Virus record (IMG/VR): IMGVR_UViG_3300030110_001377
Span: 1-23,611 of that record
DNA length: 23,611 bases
Origin: a virus
Direction: 5' to 3' (one strand)
This document shows, in pieces, positions 1 through 7,026 of the stretch. Each line of letters opens with the position of its first letter. Position 1 is the first letter of the stretch. A model generated the notes under the pieces. That model was not told where the DNA came from and searched no databases. It was given only the letters and a program-made list of their open reading frames with translations. The position numbers and the translations under genes are program-made.

Positions 1-63
1 ATAGATTATAAAGCTGTTGTTAAAAGAAAAATGCAGAAGTATAAGAAAAGACAAAACGTATGA
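1..63 (+). CDS. 3' end of an upstream gene (partial)
   Basis: Frame 1 is open from the window edge to a TGA at 61-63 and encodes a very basic C-terminal tail of 20 residues (KRKMQKYKKRQ core). The TGA overlaps the ATG of the next gene as ATGA, the usual sign of translational coupling, so this is probably the last part of a real late gene. Too little is visible to assign a function. Confidence 0.6.
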   Translation: MDYKAVVKRKMQKYKKRQNV

Positions 64-419
64 GATATCTAATTGCTATATTACTCCTTATGAGTTGTGA
101 AGATACTTTAATAGTAGAGGATAATAAACAAGAATATTCTTATGAGACTGTGTGTGATTGTTATAGTAGTTCCACTAATATACTTGGTTCTGTTATAGAT
201 ATAAGGCTTAAGTATCAAACATATGAAGATTATATATCAAGCTCTGAAGATGTTGAGAGAGTTAATATTCTCAGGGAAGATTTTAATGAGTTAAGAATGA
301 ATTGCTTATATTCTTTTGGTGCTCACTTGTTTATATCTAGTGATTGTAACTATCCTTGTGATTTAGAAATAATGGTTCATAATTTATTTAACTTAGGTAT
401 AGATATAAATGCCATCTAG
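60..419 (+). CDS. Small predicted lipoprotein, unknown function
   Basis: A 119-residue protein. Residues 1-13 form a short signal peptide: Arg2, a hydrophobic run (IAILLL), then LMSC, which fits a lipobox with Cys13 as the lipidated residue and an acidic Glu-Asp after it. The mature part is acidic and has further cysteines (the CDC pair near 32-34, C81, C95, C99) that could form disulfides outside the cytoplasm. The start overlaps the upstream stop (ATGA), and the stop lies inside the start of the next gene. No obvious SD precedes it. Its place at the end of the late region would suit a lysis (spanin-like) or superinfection-exclusion lipoprotein, but nothing in the sequence decides between these. 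Confidence 0.7.
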   Translation: MRYLIAILLLMSCEDTLIVEDNKQEYSYETVCDCYSSSTNILGSVIDIRLKYQTYEDYISSSEDVERVNILREDFNELRMNCLYSFGAHLFISSDCNYPCDLEIMVHNLFNLGIDINAI

Positions 420-1494
420 AACACTAAAAGACTATATTGGATACCAGAATGGTGGAATGGCACAACCTTCATCTACTGGAGTACATAATAATATAGACAA
501 CTTAATACTGCAAGCTGAGTTAGATAAACTTGCACAAACTGGCTCTATGCGTGTAGATAGAACACCAGAATACATAGGTGGTGTAGACCCTGTAGTAGAA
601 AATGTAGCACTATCTCCTATTATGACATTAAAAAGTCTTGGTAGTGTAGGTAGAAAAATTCTAGAAAAAACTGGTTTACGTAATCCAGTATCTCATTATA
701 CAACTGGGAAACGTGCGTCTAGTATATTAGAAGAGGGTAGAATAGAGGGTCGAGGAGAGTTTCCCGGAAAACCTTTTTATGGAGACTCTAGGAAGTATCT
801 CGAAAAGCAATTAGCCAAAGACAAAACTGGTTGGCTTTCCGAAACAGATATAAAATTTCAAGAGCAATTCCCCAAGTCTCCATCTGTTTCTATTACTAGA
901 GACCCTATGTTCTTACGTAGACCCCACGTTCATGTAGGTTCAGACATTGGTCTTATTATGGATAGGGATAACATGATTAAGAAAGGTTTGAAAATACAAC
1001 CTTTTGCAGAAGCAAATTATGGAAAGGTGATTAATGATGGTAGTAATATATTTTTTAAAGGCAAGCCTAAAAGCAATGCTTGGTGGCAAAGACAAAAAGA
1101 CCTTTGGGGAAAAGATGTTATTGAAGAATTGACACCATATGGGCTAGAGATAAAGCCTACTAGGATAAATCCAAGGTTTGAGTTTGAAGAAAGGGTAAGA
1201 GGTAATATACCTACTGAAAATATTAAACTTATAAATGCATTGAAATTTCCTAAGGGTGAATCTGTTCTATCACCAAATATATTAAAAATTATAAAAGAAC
1301 TTGGAACAACAGATATACCTATTGTAAAAAGTGATAGGTTTTCAAAAGATATTAAACGTATTATGGAAATTTTAAAATCAAATTGGAATCACCCATATCA
1401 TAAAGAGTTTTTAAAAAAGAATCCAAATATAATGGACTACGTAAAAAGAATAAGAGAGTTTCCAACATATAAGTTCGACCCCTTTAAGCGTTAG
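409..1494 (+). CDS. Late protein with ADP-ribosyltransferase-like motifs (tentative)
   Basis: A 361-residue protein of unknown family. Residues 1-60 are Gly/Asn-rich and look disordered. From about residue 93 the spacing recalls ADP-ribosyltransferase (ART) folds of the DarT/polyvalent-protein type: HYTT with His96 followed by a helix ending in LEEG (107-110); a strand SVSITRD (159-165); a strand GLIMDRD (181-187); and FEFEERVRG (257-265), where a glutamate would be catalytic. This is motif resemblance only; a bond-forming enzyme or a purely structural protein is possible. The ATG overlaps the lipoprotein stop by 11 nt. The TAG stop (1492-1494) interlocks with the TAA of the convergent helicase gene. 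Proteins of this kind may be packaged in the virion and injected, which would fit the late position. Confidence 0.55.
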   Translation: MPSRTLKDYIGYQNGGMAQPSSTGVHNNIDNLILQAELDKLAQTGSMRVDRTPEYIGGVDPVVENVALSPIMTLKSLGSVGRKILEKTGLRNPVSHYTTGKRASSILEEGRIEGRGEFPGKPFYGDSRKYLEKQLAKDKTGWLSETDIKFQEQFPKSPSVSITRDPMFLRRPHVHVGSDIGLIMDRDNMIKKGLKIQPFAEANYGKVINDGSNIFFKGKPKSNAWWQRQKDLWGKDVIEELTPYGLEIKPTRINPRFEFEERVRGNIPTENIKLINALKFPKGESVLSPNILKIIKELGTTDIPIVKSDRFSKDIKRIMEILKSNWNHPYHKEFLKKNPNIMDYVKRIREFPTYKFDPFKR

Positions 1495-2825
1495 AAAGGC
1501 TTAGGACTTCCACCTACTTTATCACCTCTACCATTTGCTATTTCTACTGCTTCAGCTTCTGTATTAGTAACTAAACAACTGTTACCATAGTATCCAACCT
1601 CGCAAGAATTAGTACTACCATACCTATTCTTAGCTACAATCAACTCTAGAAAACAATCACTATTACCATCGTCACCATATCTTGATACCCAAGGATAGTG
1701 TGTAAATACTACTATCTCTGCATCTTGTTCTAGGTTACCAGACTCTGCTAGGTCAGACAACCTAGGAACTCTATCATTTCTATGTTCCATATTCCTATTC
1801 ATCTGCGATACTAATATAACTGACATATCCTGTGCCTTAGCTAACCATTTATAACTACGACTAACATCACCTATCTTAAGACGTAAGTCTCTCCTATCGT
1901 GGGTTGGATGCTCTATTAATCCTATATGGTCATCAATAACTACGTCTGGATTTATAGCTTTTATCTCACGAAACGTACCTTCAATATCTCTTACATCATC
2001 AAACATAAATAACTTATCGCTGTACATCTCAGATATTAATGCAGATACATCACCAAGTTCTAATTGGTTTATTCCTATGTTGTTTCTTAAGTTCCTGTAT
2101 TGTAAGGACTTAGACTCCATAGCTATAAACTTCTTCATCATCTCTGTGTTAGGCATTTCTCTATTAAACATAGCAACCTTAAGTCCTCTATGTACTAGAT
2201 TCCTAGCTATGTTCGCAGATACAGTTGTCTTAGCATTGCCGGGTCTACCTGCTATAATAGTTATCTCACCTCTTGTCATACCAGTTATAACCCTATCCAA
2301 AGTTCCTATACCAGTTTGTATCTGAGTTGTTGAATTAAGTATAGAGTCTTTTGTATCCTCAAGCAATGAGTTTATATCAAATGTATTATTAGGTTGTAAC
2401 TTTATTATATTACCAATAGTGGTATGTGCTTCCTCTAGTAAATTACTAGTCTCTAAAGAAGTGTCATTTAAACCTTTAGCTATACCGTGCATCTGCGTGT
2501 GTAGTATTCTTCTTAGATAGTAAGAGTGTAATCTCTTAGCATACCCTACTGCACTAGACGGTGATACAACAGAGTCTAGAAAACCTGTTATCTCGTAATT
2601 AGTACTATACCCATCAGATGTATTACCAACCTCTTCACATACAGTTATTATATCTATGTTGCTACCTTTAGTATTTAAATTATCAATAGCATTCCAAACT
2701 TTCTGATTGAAAGATGAGTAGAAAAAAGATTCATCTGGTATATATTGCTTTACAGAATCTATGTATTCACTATCAGATATTAAACATCCTAGCAATGCTT
2801 GTTCTAGTTCAATACTCTTCATCAT
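1491..2825 (-). CDS. dnaB: Replicative DNA helicase, DnaB family
   Basis: A 444-residue hexameric 5'-3' helicase that unwinds the fork ahead of the replisome. Residues 5-110 match the DnaB N-terminal domain (LEQALLGCLISD, then DESFF and VW.AI). The RecA-like C-terminal domain has Walker A GRPGNAKTT (193-201), Walker B VVIDDH (295-300), the H3 strand VILVSQMNR (336-344), a SDLAESGNLEQDAE motif H4 (357-370) and KNRYG (399-403), which carries the arginine finger. The Walker A has Ala where most DnaB proteins have Gly. AGGAGA lies just before the ATG pair. The start overlaps the putative loader gene by 17 nt. No primase domain is fused and none is nearby, so host DnaG is presumably used. It is the last gene of the early transcript. 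Confidence 0.96.
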   Translation of the reverse strand: MMKSIELEQALLGCLISDSEYIDSVKQYIPDESFFYSSFNQKVWNAIDNLNTKGSNIDIITVCEEVGNTSDGYSTNYEITGFLDSVVSPSSAVGYAKRLHSYYLRRILHTQMHGIAKGLNDTSLETSNLLEEAHTTIGNIIKLQPNNTFDINSLLEDTKDSILNSTTQIQTGIGTLDRVITGMTRGEITIIAGRPGNAKTTVSANIARNLVHRGLKVAMFNREMPNTEMMKKFIAMESKSLQYRNLRNNIGINQLELGDVSALISEMYSDKLFMFDDVRDIEGTFREIKAINPDVVIDDHIGLIEHPTHDRRDLRLKIGDVSRSYKWLAKAQDMSVILVSQMNRNMEHRNDRVPRLSDLAESGNLEQDAEIVVFTHYPWVSRYGDDGNSDCFLELIVAKNRYGSTNSCEVGYYGNSCLVTNTEAEAVEIANGRGDKVGGSPKPF

Positions 2826-3189
2826 TCTCCTTTAACTTAGGTGGTATTCTATCAAGTGCTCTTCTCTCATAATCTTGCCTTAATCTATATCTCTTACTCT
2901 CGTTCTTTATTATACCTGCAAGATACTTTATATTGAATCCTTGCTCAACTCCACCTTTTTTCTTAAACTTATAGATAGATTCTATTACTATATCATCATC
3001 TATGTTCTCTATATCAGCTAAGAAACCTGCTACATCTACATCATGTATAGTCCAGTGTTTAGATAAGGCTGACATAACATCATCTATTAAACCTAGAACT
3101 CTTTTAGACCTTGCTAGTCTTAAAGATTTAAGTCTAATAGATACATCTTTCTTGGCTATAGACCCCTTACATAGTGGACACTTAGCCAC
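2809..3189 (-). CDS. Putative helicase loader / replication initiation protein (DnaD-like)
   Basis: A 126-residue protein starting at GTG. It opens with a CxxC knuckle (CPLC, residues 4-7) and continues as an all-helical protein. The C-terminal part (GFNIKYLAGIIKNE, about 84-97) resembles the end of DnaD/phage replication proteins, where a similar YL..II segment contacts DNA. It directly precedes and overlaps dnaB, where phages commonly encode the loader. Only one CxxC pair is present, so any zinc site would need another protein or a dimer. Family assignment rests on position and this short similarity. It overlaps the upstream gene by 8 nt. Confidence 0.6.
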   Translation of the reverse strand: MAKCPLCKGSIAKKDVSIRLKSLRLARSKRVLGLIDDVMSALSKHWTIHDVDVAGFLADIENIDDDIVIESIYKFKKKGGVEQGFNIKYLAGIIKNESKRYRLRQDYERRALDRIPPKLKENDEEY

Positions 3190-3598
3190 AGAAACCGCAA
3201 TCTCCTTTATCTAGTGGTATGTTCTTAAACATAGTACTACTCAATATAGAGTTTATAGACCTTGAGCCAGTTGGTTTTGAAACTTTATCTTGATAAGGTC
3301 TAGAACATTTAGTACATCTATATACAGAACTAACTGCTCTGGACTTTGCACCTTTCTTAGATGATTTATCATTTACTGAGTAATTAACACAATCCCAATC
3401 TATCCAATCAGAACCTAAGTAATGCTCTATGTCTAATACTCTTGTTTTACTTATTGCTTCGAATCTTTTTGTAGAGTCTTGAGTTGTACCATAATCCCTA
3501 GTAAATCCGTCATTGATATTATAGCGTACATCTGACCCCTTGATTCCTTTACGCATTGGAGGTGTAACCCCTCTATTTGCTCCGAAGGCTTCAACCAT
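3182..3598 (-). CDS. Small zinc-ribbon protein, unknown; start uncertain
   Basis: The reading frame gives 138 residues from an ATG at 3598, which has an SD (AAAAGGAT, 6 nt away) but lies 148 nt inside the resolvase gene. The convincing part begins about residue 49. There an ATA codon (3454-3452) overlaps the resolvase stop as ATAA, just as ATGA overlaps do elsewhere here, and the protein would read MSKTRVLDIEHYLG. This shorter form has 90 residues. The C-terminal half has two CxxC pairs, C95-x2-C98 and C134-x2-C137 (138-residue numbering), a likely zinc ribbon. It sits between a resolvase and a replication protein, which suggests nucleic-acid binding, but I do not recognise the family. Confidence 0.6.
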   Translation of the reverse strand: MVEAFGANRGVTPPMRKGIKGSDVRYNINDGFTRDYGTTQDSTKRFEAISKTRVLDIEHYLGSDWIDWDCVNYSVNDKSSKKGAKSRAVSSVYRCTKCSRPYQDKVSKPTGSRSINSILSSTMFKNIPLDKGDCGFCG

Positions 3599-3786
3599 TC
3601 TGCTATCCTTTTCCGTACCTTACATTGTACAGTGTATTCTTCTATTGTTAAATCCACTTCAGGGTGGAGTCCTAATGACCTTCCATCAGAACCCCACGCT
3701 CTCTTAGAGTTTAAGCCGTACTCTTTGGCTAGGTTTACTACTTCTCTTTCAAACCTATTTCCTTTTGCTTTGCTTTTTGACGGCAC
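3451..3786 (-). CDS. PD-(D/E)XK endonuclease, Hjc-like Holliday junction resolvase
   Basis: A 111-residue protein with the order of motifs of archaeal-type Hjc and related phage nucleases: KGNRFEREVV (8-17, catalytic Glu13 or Glu15), RAWGSDG (29-35), PEVDL (42-46, metal-binding Asp45) and VQCK (53-56, the E/QxK motif with Lys56). Its length is near that of Hjc. It would cut four-way junctions or branched DNA before packaging, and it complements the recombination genes upstream. It starts at GTG (3786) with GAGGAG before it, 5 nt after the upstream stop. A simpler VRR-NUC-like nuclease role cannot be excluded. Confidence 0.8.
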   Translation of the reverse strand: MPSKSKAKGNRFEREVVNLAKEYGLNSKRAWGSDGRSLGLHPEVDLTIEEYTVQCKVRKRIAEWLKPSEQIEGLHLQCVKESRGQMYAIISMTDLLGIMVQLKTLQKDSKQ

Positions 3787-3791
3787 GCCTT

Positions 3792-4088
3792 CTACTCCTC
3801 TTCTTTTTCTTCTTGAATGGGCTCTCTAGGAACTTCTCCATTCCCTTCACCACTTTCTTGAATAAATCCATCTATTTTTTCCTCCATGAATTTAGTATAT
3901 AGTTCAGTTTCTCCCTTCATATCTAGGTAATTGTAAAGGAAGTCACCGATTACATCTATTGCTGACTTATTAGCTAGGACTAACCTAGACAGAGTATTTA
4001 TATCCCTCTGTATAGTCCTCTTTGTTATTCTTTTATTCTTCATATTTAATATAGATAAGTGGGAAGTAATGAAAGTGCCAACCATCAT
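3792..4088 (-). CDS. Hypothetical early protein
   Basis: The frame gives 98 residues from an ATG at 4088. The segment from Met16 (start 4043), MKNKRITKRTI, reads more like a true N-terminus, but neither start has a clear SD. The body is helical and charged, and the C-terminus is a long acidic tail (EEKEEE), as found in some DNA mimics and SSB-interacting proteins. It has no recognised family. It ends 5 nt before the resolvase GTG and is probably co-translated with it. Confidence 0.65.
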   Translation of the reverse strand: MMVGTFITSHLSILNMKNKRITKRTIQRDINTLSRLVLANKSAIDVIGDFLYNYLDMKGETELYTKFMEEKIDGFIQESGEGNGEVPREPIQEEKEEE

Positions 4089-4101
4089 CTTTTTTGTACA
4101 A

Positions 4102-4194
4102 TTACGAATTTAAGCGAACTGTATTCAGTCGTACTATCAATTTCCTACCGCTTATTTTTTCTGCTAAGTAGGTTTCGTTATGAGTAAGTTTTAT
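4102..4194 (-). CDS. Possible tiny protein with an ATA start
   Basis: A 30-codon frame between two genes of the same strand. It begins ATA-AAA-CTT-ACT and would read MKLTHNETYLAEK if ATA starts it; a purine-rich GGGAAG stands just upstream. No ATG, GTG or TTG is in frame before the upstream TAG, so by normal rules this is not a gene. The amino-acid content looks protein-like, and the spacing fits the tightly packed operon. Included with low confidence because other genes in this window show the same pattern. Confidence 0.25.
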   Translation of the reverse strand: MKLTHNETYLAEKISGRKLIVRLNTVRLNS

Positions 4195-4213
4195 ATCTTC
4201 CCACTATACCTAA

Positions 4214-4348
4214 TCACTTATCTAGTTTTCTTTCTATTCTATGAAGTCTCCATAGCTGACTTAACTGTAGACACAGCATCATCAGCATAGTAAATTCCCA
4301 ATAGGGAAAATACTCTGTGCTAAATAAAACTTCCCAATAGTATCTCAT
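4214..4348 (-). CDS. Tiny protein, 44 aa, unknown
   Basis: A short gene whose ATG overlaps the TGA of the upstream 36-aa gene as ATGA. It is rich in aromatic residues (MRYYWEVLF, then YFPYWEF) followed by a Met/Leu-rich helix (MLMMLCLQLSQLW) and a basic end (RIERK). The pattern could be a small amphipathic or membrane-associated helix. The supporting evidence is the coupled start and protein-like codon use; there is no homology call. Confidence 0.55.
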   Translation of the reverse strand: MRYYWEVLFSTEYFPYWEFTMLMMLCLQLSQLWRLHRIERKLDK

Positions 4349-4455
4349 CTACTACTCCTCTTCTTTTCATTTTCTTTTTTAACGCAATCATCACAGACTC
4401 CGCTTCTATTCATTGTCGGTTTATCACAACCGTGACACATAAATGGTGTAGGCAT
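4345..4455 (-). CDS. Tiny zinc-finger protein, 36 aa
   Basis: A gene of only 36 codons with a strong SD (GGAGGA, 5 nt before the ATG). It contains two cysteine pairs, C7-x2-C10 and C21-x2-C24, in the spacing of a single zinc ribbon (MCHGC, then VCDDC), followed by a Lys/Arg-rich tail. The family is common in phages as standalone ribbons with unknown roles. It is the first gene after a GC-rich hairpin and overlaps the next small gene by 4 nt. Confidence 0.75.
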   Translation of the reverse strand: MPTPFMCHGCDKPTMNRSGVCDDCVKKENEKKRSSR

Positions 4456-4541
4456 ATATTCCTCCGAGCGTTTTATGGGAAACAAACCAAACCATAGGTA
4501 CGCCCTAACCTTTTAACCAATAGGAGAATCATTAAATTTTT

Positions 4542-4562
4542 GGGGCGTTTTAGGCACGCCCC
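4542..4562 (-). other. GC-rich hairpin after the HTH gene
   Basis: A 7-bp stem, GGGGCGT/ACGCCCC, with a 7-nt loop, 9 nt beyond the stop of the upstream - strand gene. On the - strand it is followed by A residues, not U, so it is not a standard intrinsic terminator. An RNA-processing or stability hairpin separating two parts of the operon is more likely. Confidence 0.5.
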
Positions 4563-4570
4563 TAGCCATA

Positions 4571-4774
4571 TTAGCTACTAGTTAAATAGTAAGTAGCATA
4601 TCCTTTACTGTTGTCTGTATCTATATGCATATTAAATGTATGCCTAAGTGTCCAGATAACAGATGCTAGTCTATAGATTCCAAATCTATTAACTGCTGTT
4701 CTAGATGTAAGTTTTTTACCTGTAAACAGGAAGTCTCTTACTTTCTCTACTTGTGTTTTTCTTTTCCGTGCCAT
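4571..4774 (-). CDS. Small helix-turn-helix protein
   Basis: A 67-residue basic protein. The body fits a winged helix-turn-helix: a first helix (QVEKVRDFLFTGKKL), a turn, a second pair of helices with AVNRFGIYRLASVIW, and a wing with hydrophobic strands near the end (GYATYYL). Such small proteins bind DNA in many marine phages. It overlaps the upstream gene by 28 nt, and GGAGCC precedes the ATG. It may be an early regulator, but no target is known. Confidence 0.65.
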   Translation of the reverse strand: MARKRKTQVEKVRDFLFTGKKLTSRTAVNRFGIYRLASVIWTLRHTFNMHIDTDNSKGYATYYLTSS

Positions 4775-4965
4775 GTTGGCTCCTTTTTGTATATTGCTCT
4801 TAGCTTTTTAATTAAGAGGTAATCCTCTTGAACAGTTAACTCATAGACGTGTCTCTTACCTTTTGTTATGTCTTTAATAGTATTAGACATATGTCTAAGT
4901 CCATCATACCACCCGAACTTAGAAGTAAAAGAATGCTCTATCTCATTCCACTTTTTTACCTCCAT
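4747..4965 (-). CDS. Hypothetical early protein, 72 aa
   Basis: A charged, helical protein (MEVKKWNEIEHSF) with no known motif. A strong GGAGGT precedes the ATG, which lies within the end of the upstream gene (23-nt overlap). It ends inside the HTH gene. Its place between the SSB-like gene and the HTH gene suggests an early role. Confidence 0.7.
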   Translation of the reverse strand: MEVKKWNEIEHSFTSKFGWYDGLRHMSNTIKDITKGKRHVYELTVQEDYLLIKKLRAIYKKEPTWHGKEKHK

Positions 4966-5209
4966 CTGGACTACCTCCGTACTCTGTGTGTAATCTACTA
5001 GGGTATATCTCTTCTTCGTCTGCTGTCATTCCTTCGGATATATTACGCTCTGCTATCTCGTCGTATTCCTTCTTCAGCTTTACCTTAAGTGTATCAGCTT
5101 CATCTTTCTTACTCCAATGGTCTTCACTACTAGCACCATATTTCATAATGTCAGAATAAGCACCTAGAGCCCTAATGATTGTATTGTATTCGCTGTTAGT
5201 TATCTTCAT
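4943..5209 (-). CDS. Hypothetical early protein, 88 aa
   Basis: Starts at the base after the stop codon of the SSB-like gene. It is helical, with many Glu and Lys residues, and the N-terminal MKITNSEYNTIIRAL reads as a normal start. The C-terminus is Gly-rich (YGGSPDGGKK) and overlaps the next gene. No family is recognised. Confidence 0.7.
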   Translation of the reverse strand: MKITNSEYNTIIRALGAYSDIMKYGASSEDHWSKKDEADTLKVKLKKEYDEIAERNISEGMTADEEEIYPSRLHTEYGGSPDGGKKVE

Positions 5210-5800
5210 CTAGAATGGTACGTCAGACAAGTCCTTCTTTCCATTACTCCATGAATAGACAGCTACAGCTTTAGGAGAAGTAACCTCCTCTCCGTCTCTA
5301 TTAGTCCATGTATCATGTTTTATCTTAACTATTGCGGGCATACCTTCACAGTTGGATGGAGTTAATGTAGGTAAGGCATACATAACCTTTCCATCTATCT
5401 CTTTCTCTTCTGGTTTTATACCTAGTACTTCACACAAGTCCTTAAACTCTCTATTACCACCAGAGTTAGGCTGTAGTTTATTATCACTAGGATTCTTAAA
5501 CCTGAAGAAACCCTTTGAACGTATAGTTTTATCTACAAATAGATTACCACTATGCTCTCCGAATGTCTTATCAGAGTTTTCACTAGCTAACTTAAATACT
5601 AGATTGTATATATCAGCTAAGTGCCTACCTCTTATAACAACATCTTCTTTCATGGTGAACTCTTTTACGTGAGCGTAATAGTCTCCTTCTGGAACTATAA
5701 CACTAGGCTTGTCCTCTGATGGGTCGTAATAGGATTCTCCTCCCATTACCTCATCTAGAACATTGCTTACAGAGCCCTTGCCATCATTGAATATACTCAT
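5210..5800 (-). CDS. ssb: Single-stranded DNA-binding protein, DUF669-like
   Basis: A 196-residue protein that probably coats single-stranded DNA during replication and annealing. After a flexible N-terminus, residues 37-70 (VPEGDYYAHVKEF) begin a strand-rich OB-like domain. FFRFKNP (98-104) and REFKDLCEVLGI (117-128) are the pattern of the phage DUF669/SSB group. It ends in an acidic tip closing in DVPF, as in bacterial SSB tails that recruit partner proteins. The ATG overlaps the stop of the Rad52-like gene (ATGA), supporting a joint role. The assignment to the SSB role is firm from context and tail; the exact family is less sure. Confidence 0.8.
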   Translation of the reverse strand: MSIFNDGKGSVSNVLDEVMGGESYYDPSEDKPSVIVPEGDYYAHVKEFTMKEDVVIRGRHLADIYNLVFKLASENSDKTFGEHSGNLFVDKTIRSKGFFRFKNPSDNKLQPNSGGNREFKDLCEVLGIKPEEKEIDGKVMYALPTLTPSNCEGMPAIVKIKHDTWTNRDGEEVTSPKAVAVYSWSNGKKDLSDVPF

Positions 5801-6420
5801 TCGCTTTCCTTTATTTGATTTATTCTACTTACTACTTTGTCTATATCGCCCTTTTCAATGTCTCCACTTTCTACAGACAGCGATATCTTTTCTTTCCATT
5901 CATCATCTAAGCCTTCCATCTGTTCGTAAAGATAGTCTATATCTTCCTGACTTAGAGATGTATCTTCTACTCTATTCCTATACACATCATCAGCAATATT
6001 GAGATACATATTAAATGCTTTCTTAATACAATCTGTATTAGCAGACTTAATATCATTACCAACATCTACAAAACCACCACCATCTCTTTTTTGCTGAATC
6101 CTATGTGCCGCAGTACAATCTCCTTGTCTCCATATACCACCTTCGAACCATCGCAATCTACCATGAACCATAAACGCTTCACTACCCATAGCCTCAGCTT
6201 TTATTATAGTCCAAGACCATCCCGGATAATGTTTATCTGCTACACTTCTCATATAGGAATACTCTACGTAATCTATACCCATCTTCTTCTTTATAAAAGA
6301 CCTAGGAGTATCTTCCATAGATACTTTATCGTGTAGGTCTCTTATGATATCGAATGTATCTTCTGCTATCATAACCCCATTAGGTTGAGTATTTTCTACT
6401 AGTGATACCTCATCACTCAT
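5797..6420 (-). CDS. Single-strand annealing protein, Rad52/22-like
   Basis: A 207-residue recombinase that anneals complementary single strands. The core is residues 50-145: DYVEYSYMRSVADKHYPGWSW (a motif like the Y..V..RLNEVFG.W of Rad52), a strand pair around EAFMVHGRLRWF, and NDIKSANTDCIKKAFNMYLNI (122-142), which matches the S.....A.KRA....G segment of Rad52/Sak/ERF proteins. The C-terminal 55 residues are acidic and helical, perhaps for binding SSB. It lies with an exonuclease upstream and an SSB downstream, the usual phage recombination triplet. ERF or Sak3 classification would need a profile search. Confidence 0.8.
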   Translation of the reverse strand: MSDEVSLVENTQPNGVMIAEDTFDIIRDLHDKVSMEDTPRSFIKKKMGIDYVEYSYMRSVADKHYPGWSWTIIKAEAMGSEAFMVHGRLRWFEGGIWRQGDCTAAHRIQQKRDGGGFVDVGNDIKSANTDCIKKAFNMYLNIADDVYRNRVEDTSLSQEDIDYLYEQMEGLDDEWKEKISLSVESGDIEKGDIDKVVSRINQIKESE

Positions 6421-6610
6421 TCATACCTCCTTGTTCTCTCATTTTTAATATCTCTGCTGATAGGTAGACACAAGCATCTAACACCTCTTCGAGTGCTTCT
6501 GTTAACCATTCTCTACCATCTAATATATCAACCTCTTGGTTATACTCTCGCTTACCTTTCTCTAACCTATCTTCTATTAGAGATATTATCTCTTTATTAT
6601 ACCCTTTCAT
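6413..6610 (-). CDS. MazG-like nucleotide pyrophosphohydrolase
   Basis: A 65-residue all-alpha protein with RLEKGKREYNQEVDIL, then EWLTEALEEVLDACVYL, the E-x2-E...E-x2-D metal-binding pattern of the MazG/dUTPase-like superfamily in its short phage form. It would hydrolyse (d)NTPs to (d)NMPs and pyrophosphate, or clear alarmones. I chose the ATG at 6610, which follows the upstream TGA directly (TGATATG), over a GTG at 6634 that lies within the upstream gene. It overlaps the Rad52-like gene by 8 nt. Confidence 0.75.
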   Translation of the reverse strand: MKGYNKEIISLIEDRLEKGKREYNQEVDILDGREWLTEALEEVLDACVYLSAEILKMREQGGMNE

Positions 6611-6611
6611 A

Positions 6612-6830
6612 TCAAGCTTCTGCCTTTGACTCACCAGTTATAAGAGATAGTATATCATTAGATTCATTAGCTAGTCTTTCTGCTCTAGCTATACTCTTCT
6701 TAAAGTCTGGTAACTCCTTTTCTTGGTTAGCCACCACAAACATTAAGTTCATCAAGGCAATTTCTAACTGCTCTAATCTAAACTCAATATTATCTATTCT
6801 TCGTGTTGGTCTCTTAATATTCTTTGGCAT
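6612..6830 (-). CDS. Hypothetical coiled-coil protein, 72 aa
   Basis: Basic N-terminus (KNIKRPTRR) followed by a long heptad-like helix (IEFRLEQLEIALMNLMFVV) and a second helix rich in Lys, Arg and Glu. It may oligomerise. The start overlaps the upstream gene by 17 nt and its stop is coupled to the MazG-like gene. No family is recognised. Confidence 0.65.
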   Translation of the reverse strand: MPKNIKRPTRRIDNIEFRLEQLEIALMNLMFVVANQEKELPDFKKSIARAERLANESNDILSLITGESKAEA

Positions 6831-7026
6831 CTTTGTATTCTATTTTAACTACTTTTGTGTTCCTACCTGAACGTCTATTAAGATTATTAGAGTACATCTC
6901 AGCATCCTCTTTCTCTTCGAATAGTCTATTAGGATAGTCTTTGTTTATCACATTAGAAAATGCACCACCTCTTATCATCCACCAAGTAGTATCATCTCTC
7001 TTTTCTTTTATTGTCCATCTACTCAT
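6814..7026 (-). CDS. Hypothetical small protein, 70 aa
   Basis: The frame is open up to an ATG at 7107, but the start at 7026 is better: it has a strong SD (GGAGAAGG) and a short 8-nt overlap with the nuclease gene. The protein (MSRWTIKEKRDDTTWWMIRG) looks like a small alpha/beta fold with a FEEKEDAEMY helix, similar in style to short phage proteins with a two-stranded sheet and one helix. Function unknown. Confidence 0.65.
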   Translation of the reverse strand: MSRWTIKEKRDDTTWWMIRGGAFSNVINKDYPNRLFEEKEDAEMYSNNLNRRSGRNTKVVKIEYKDAKEY

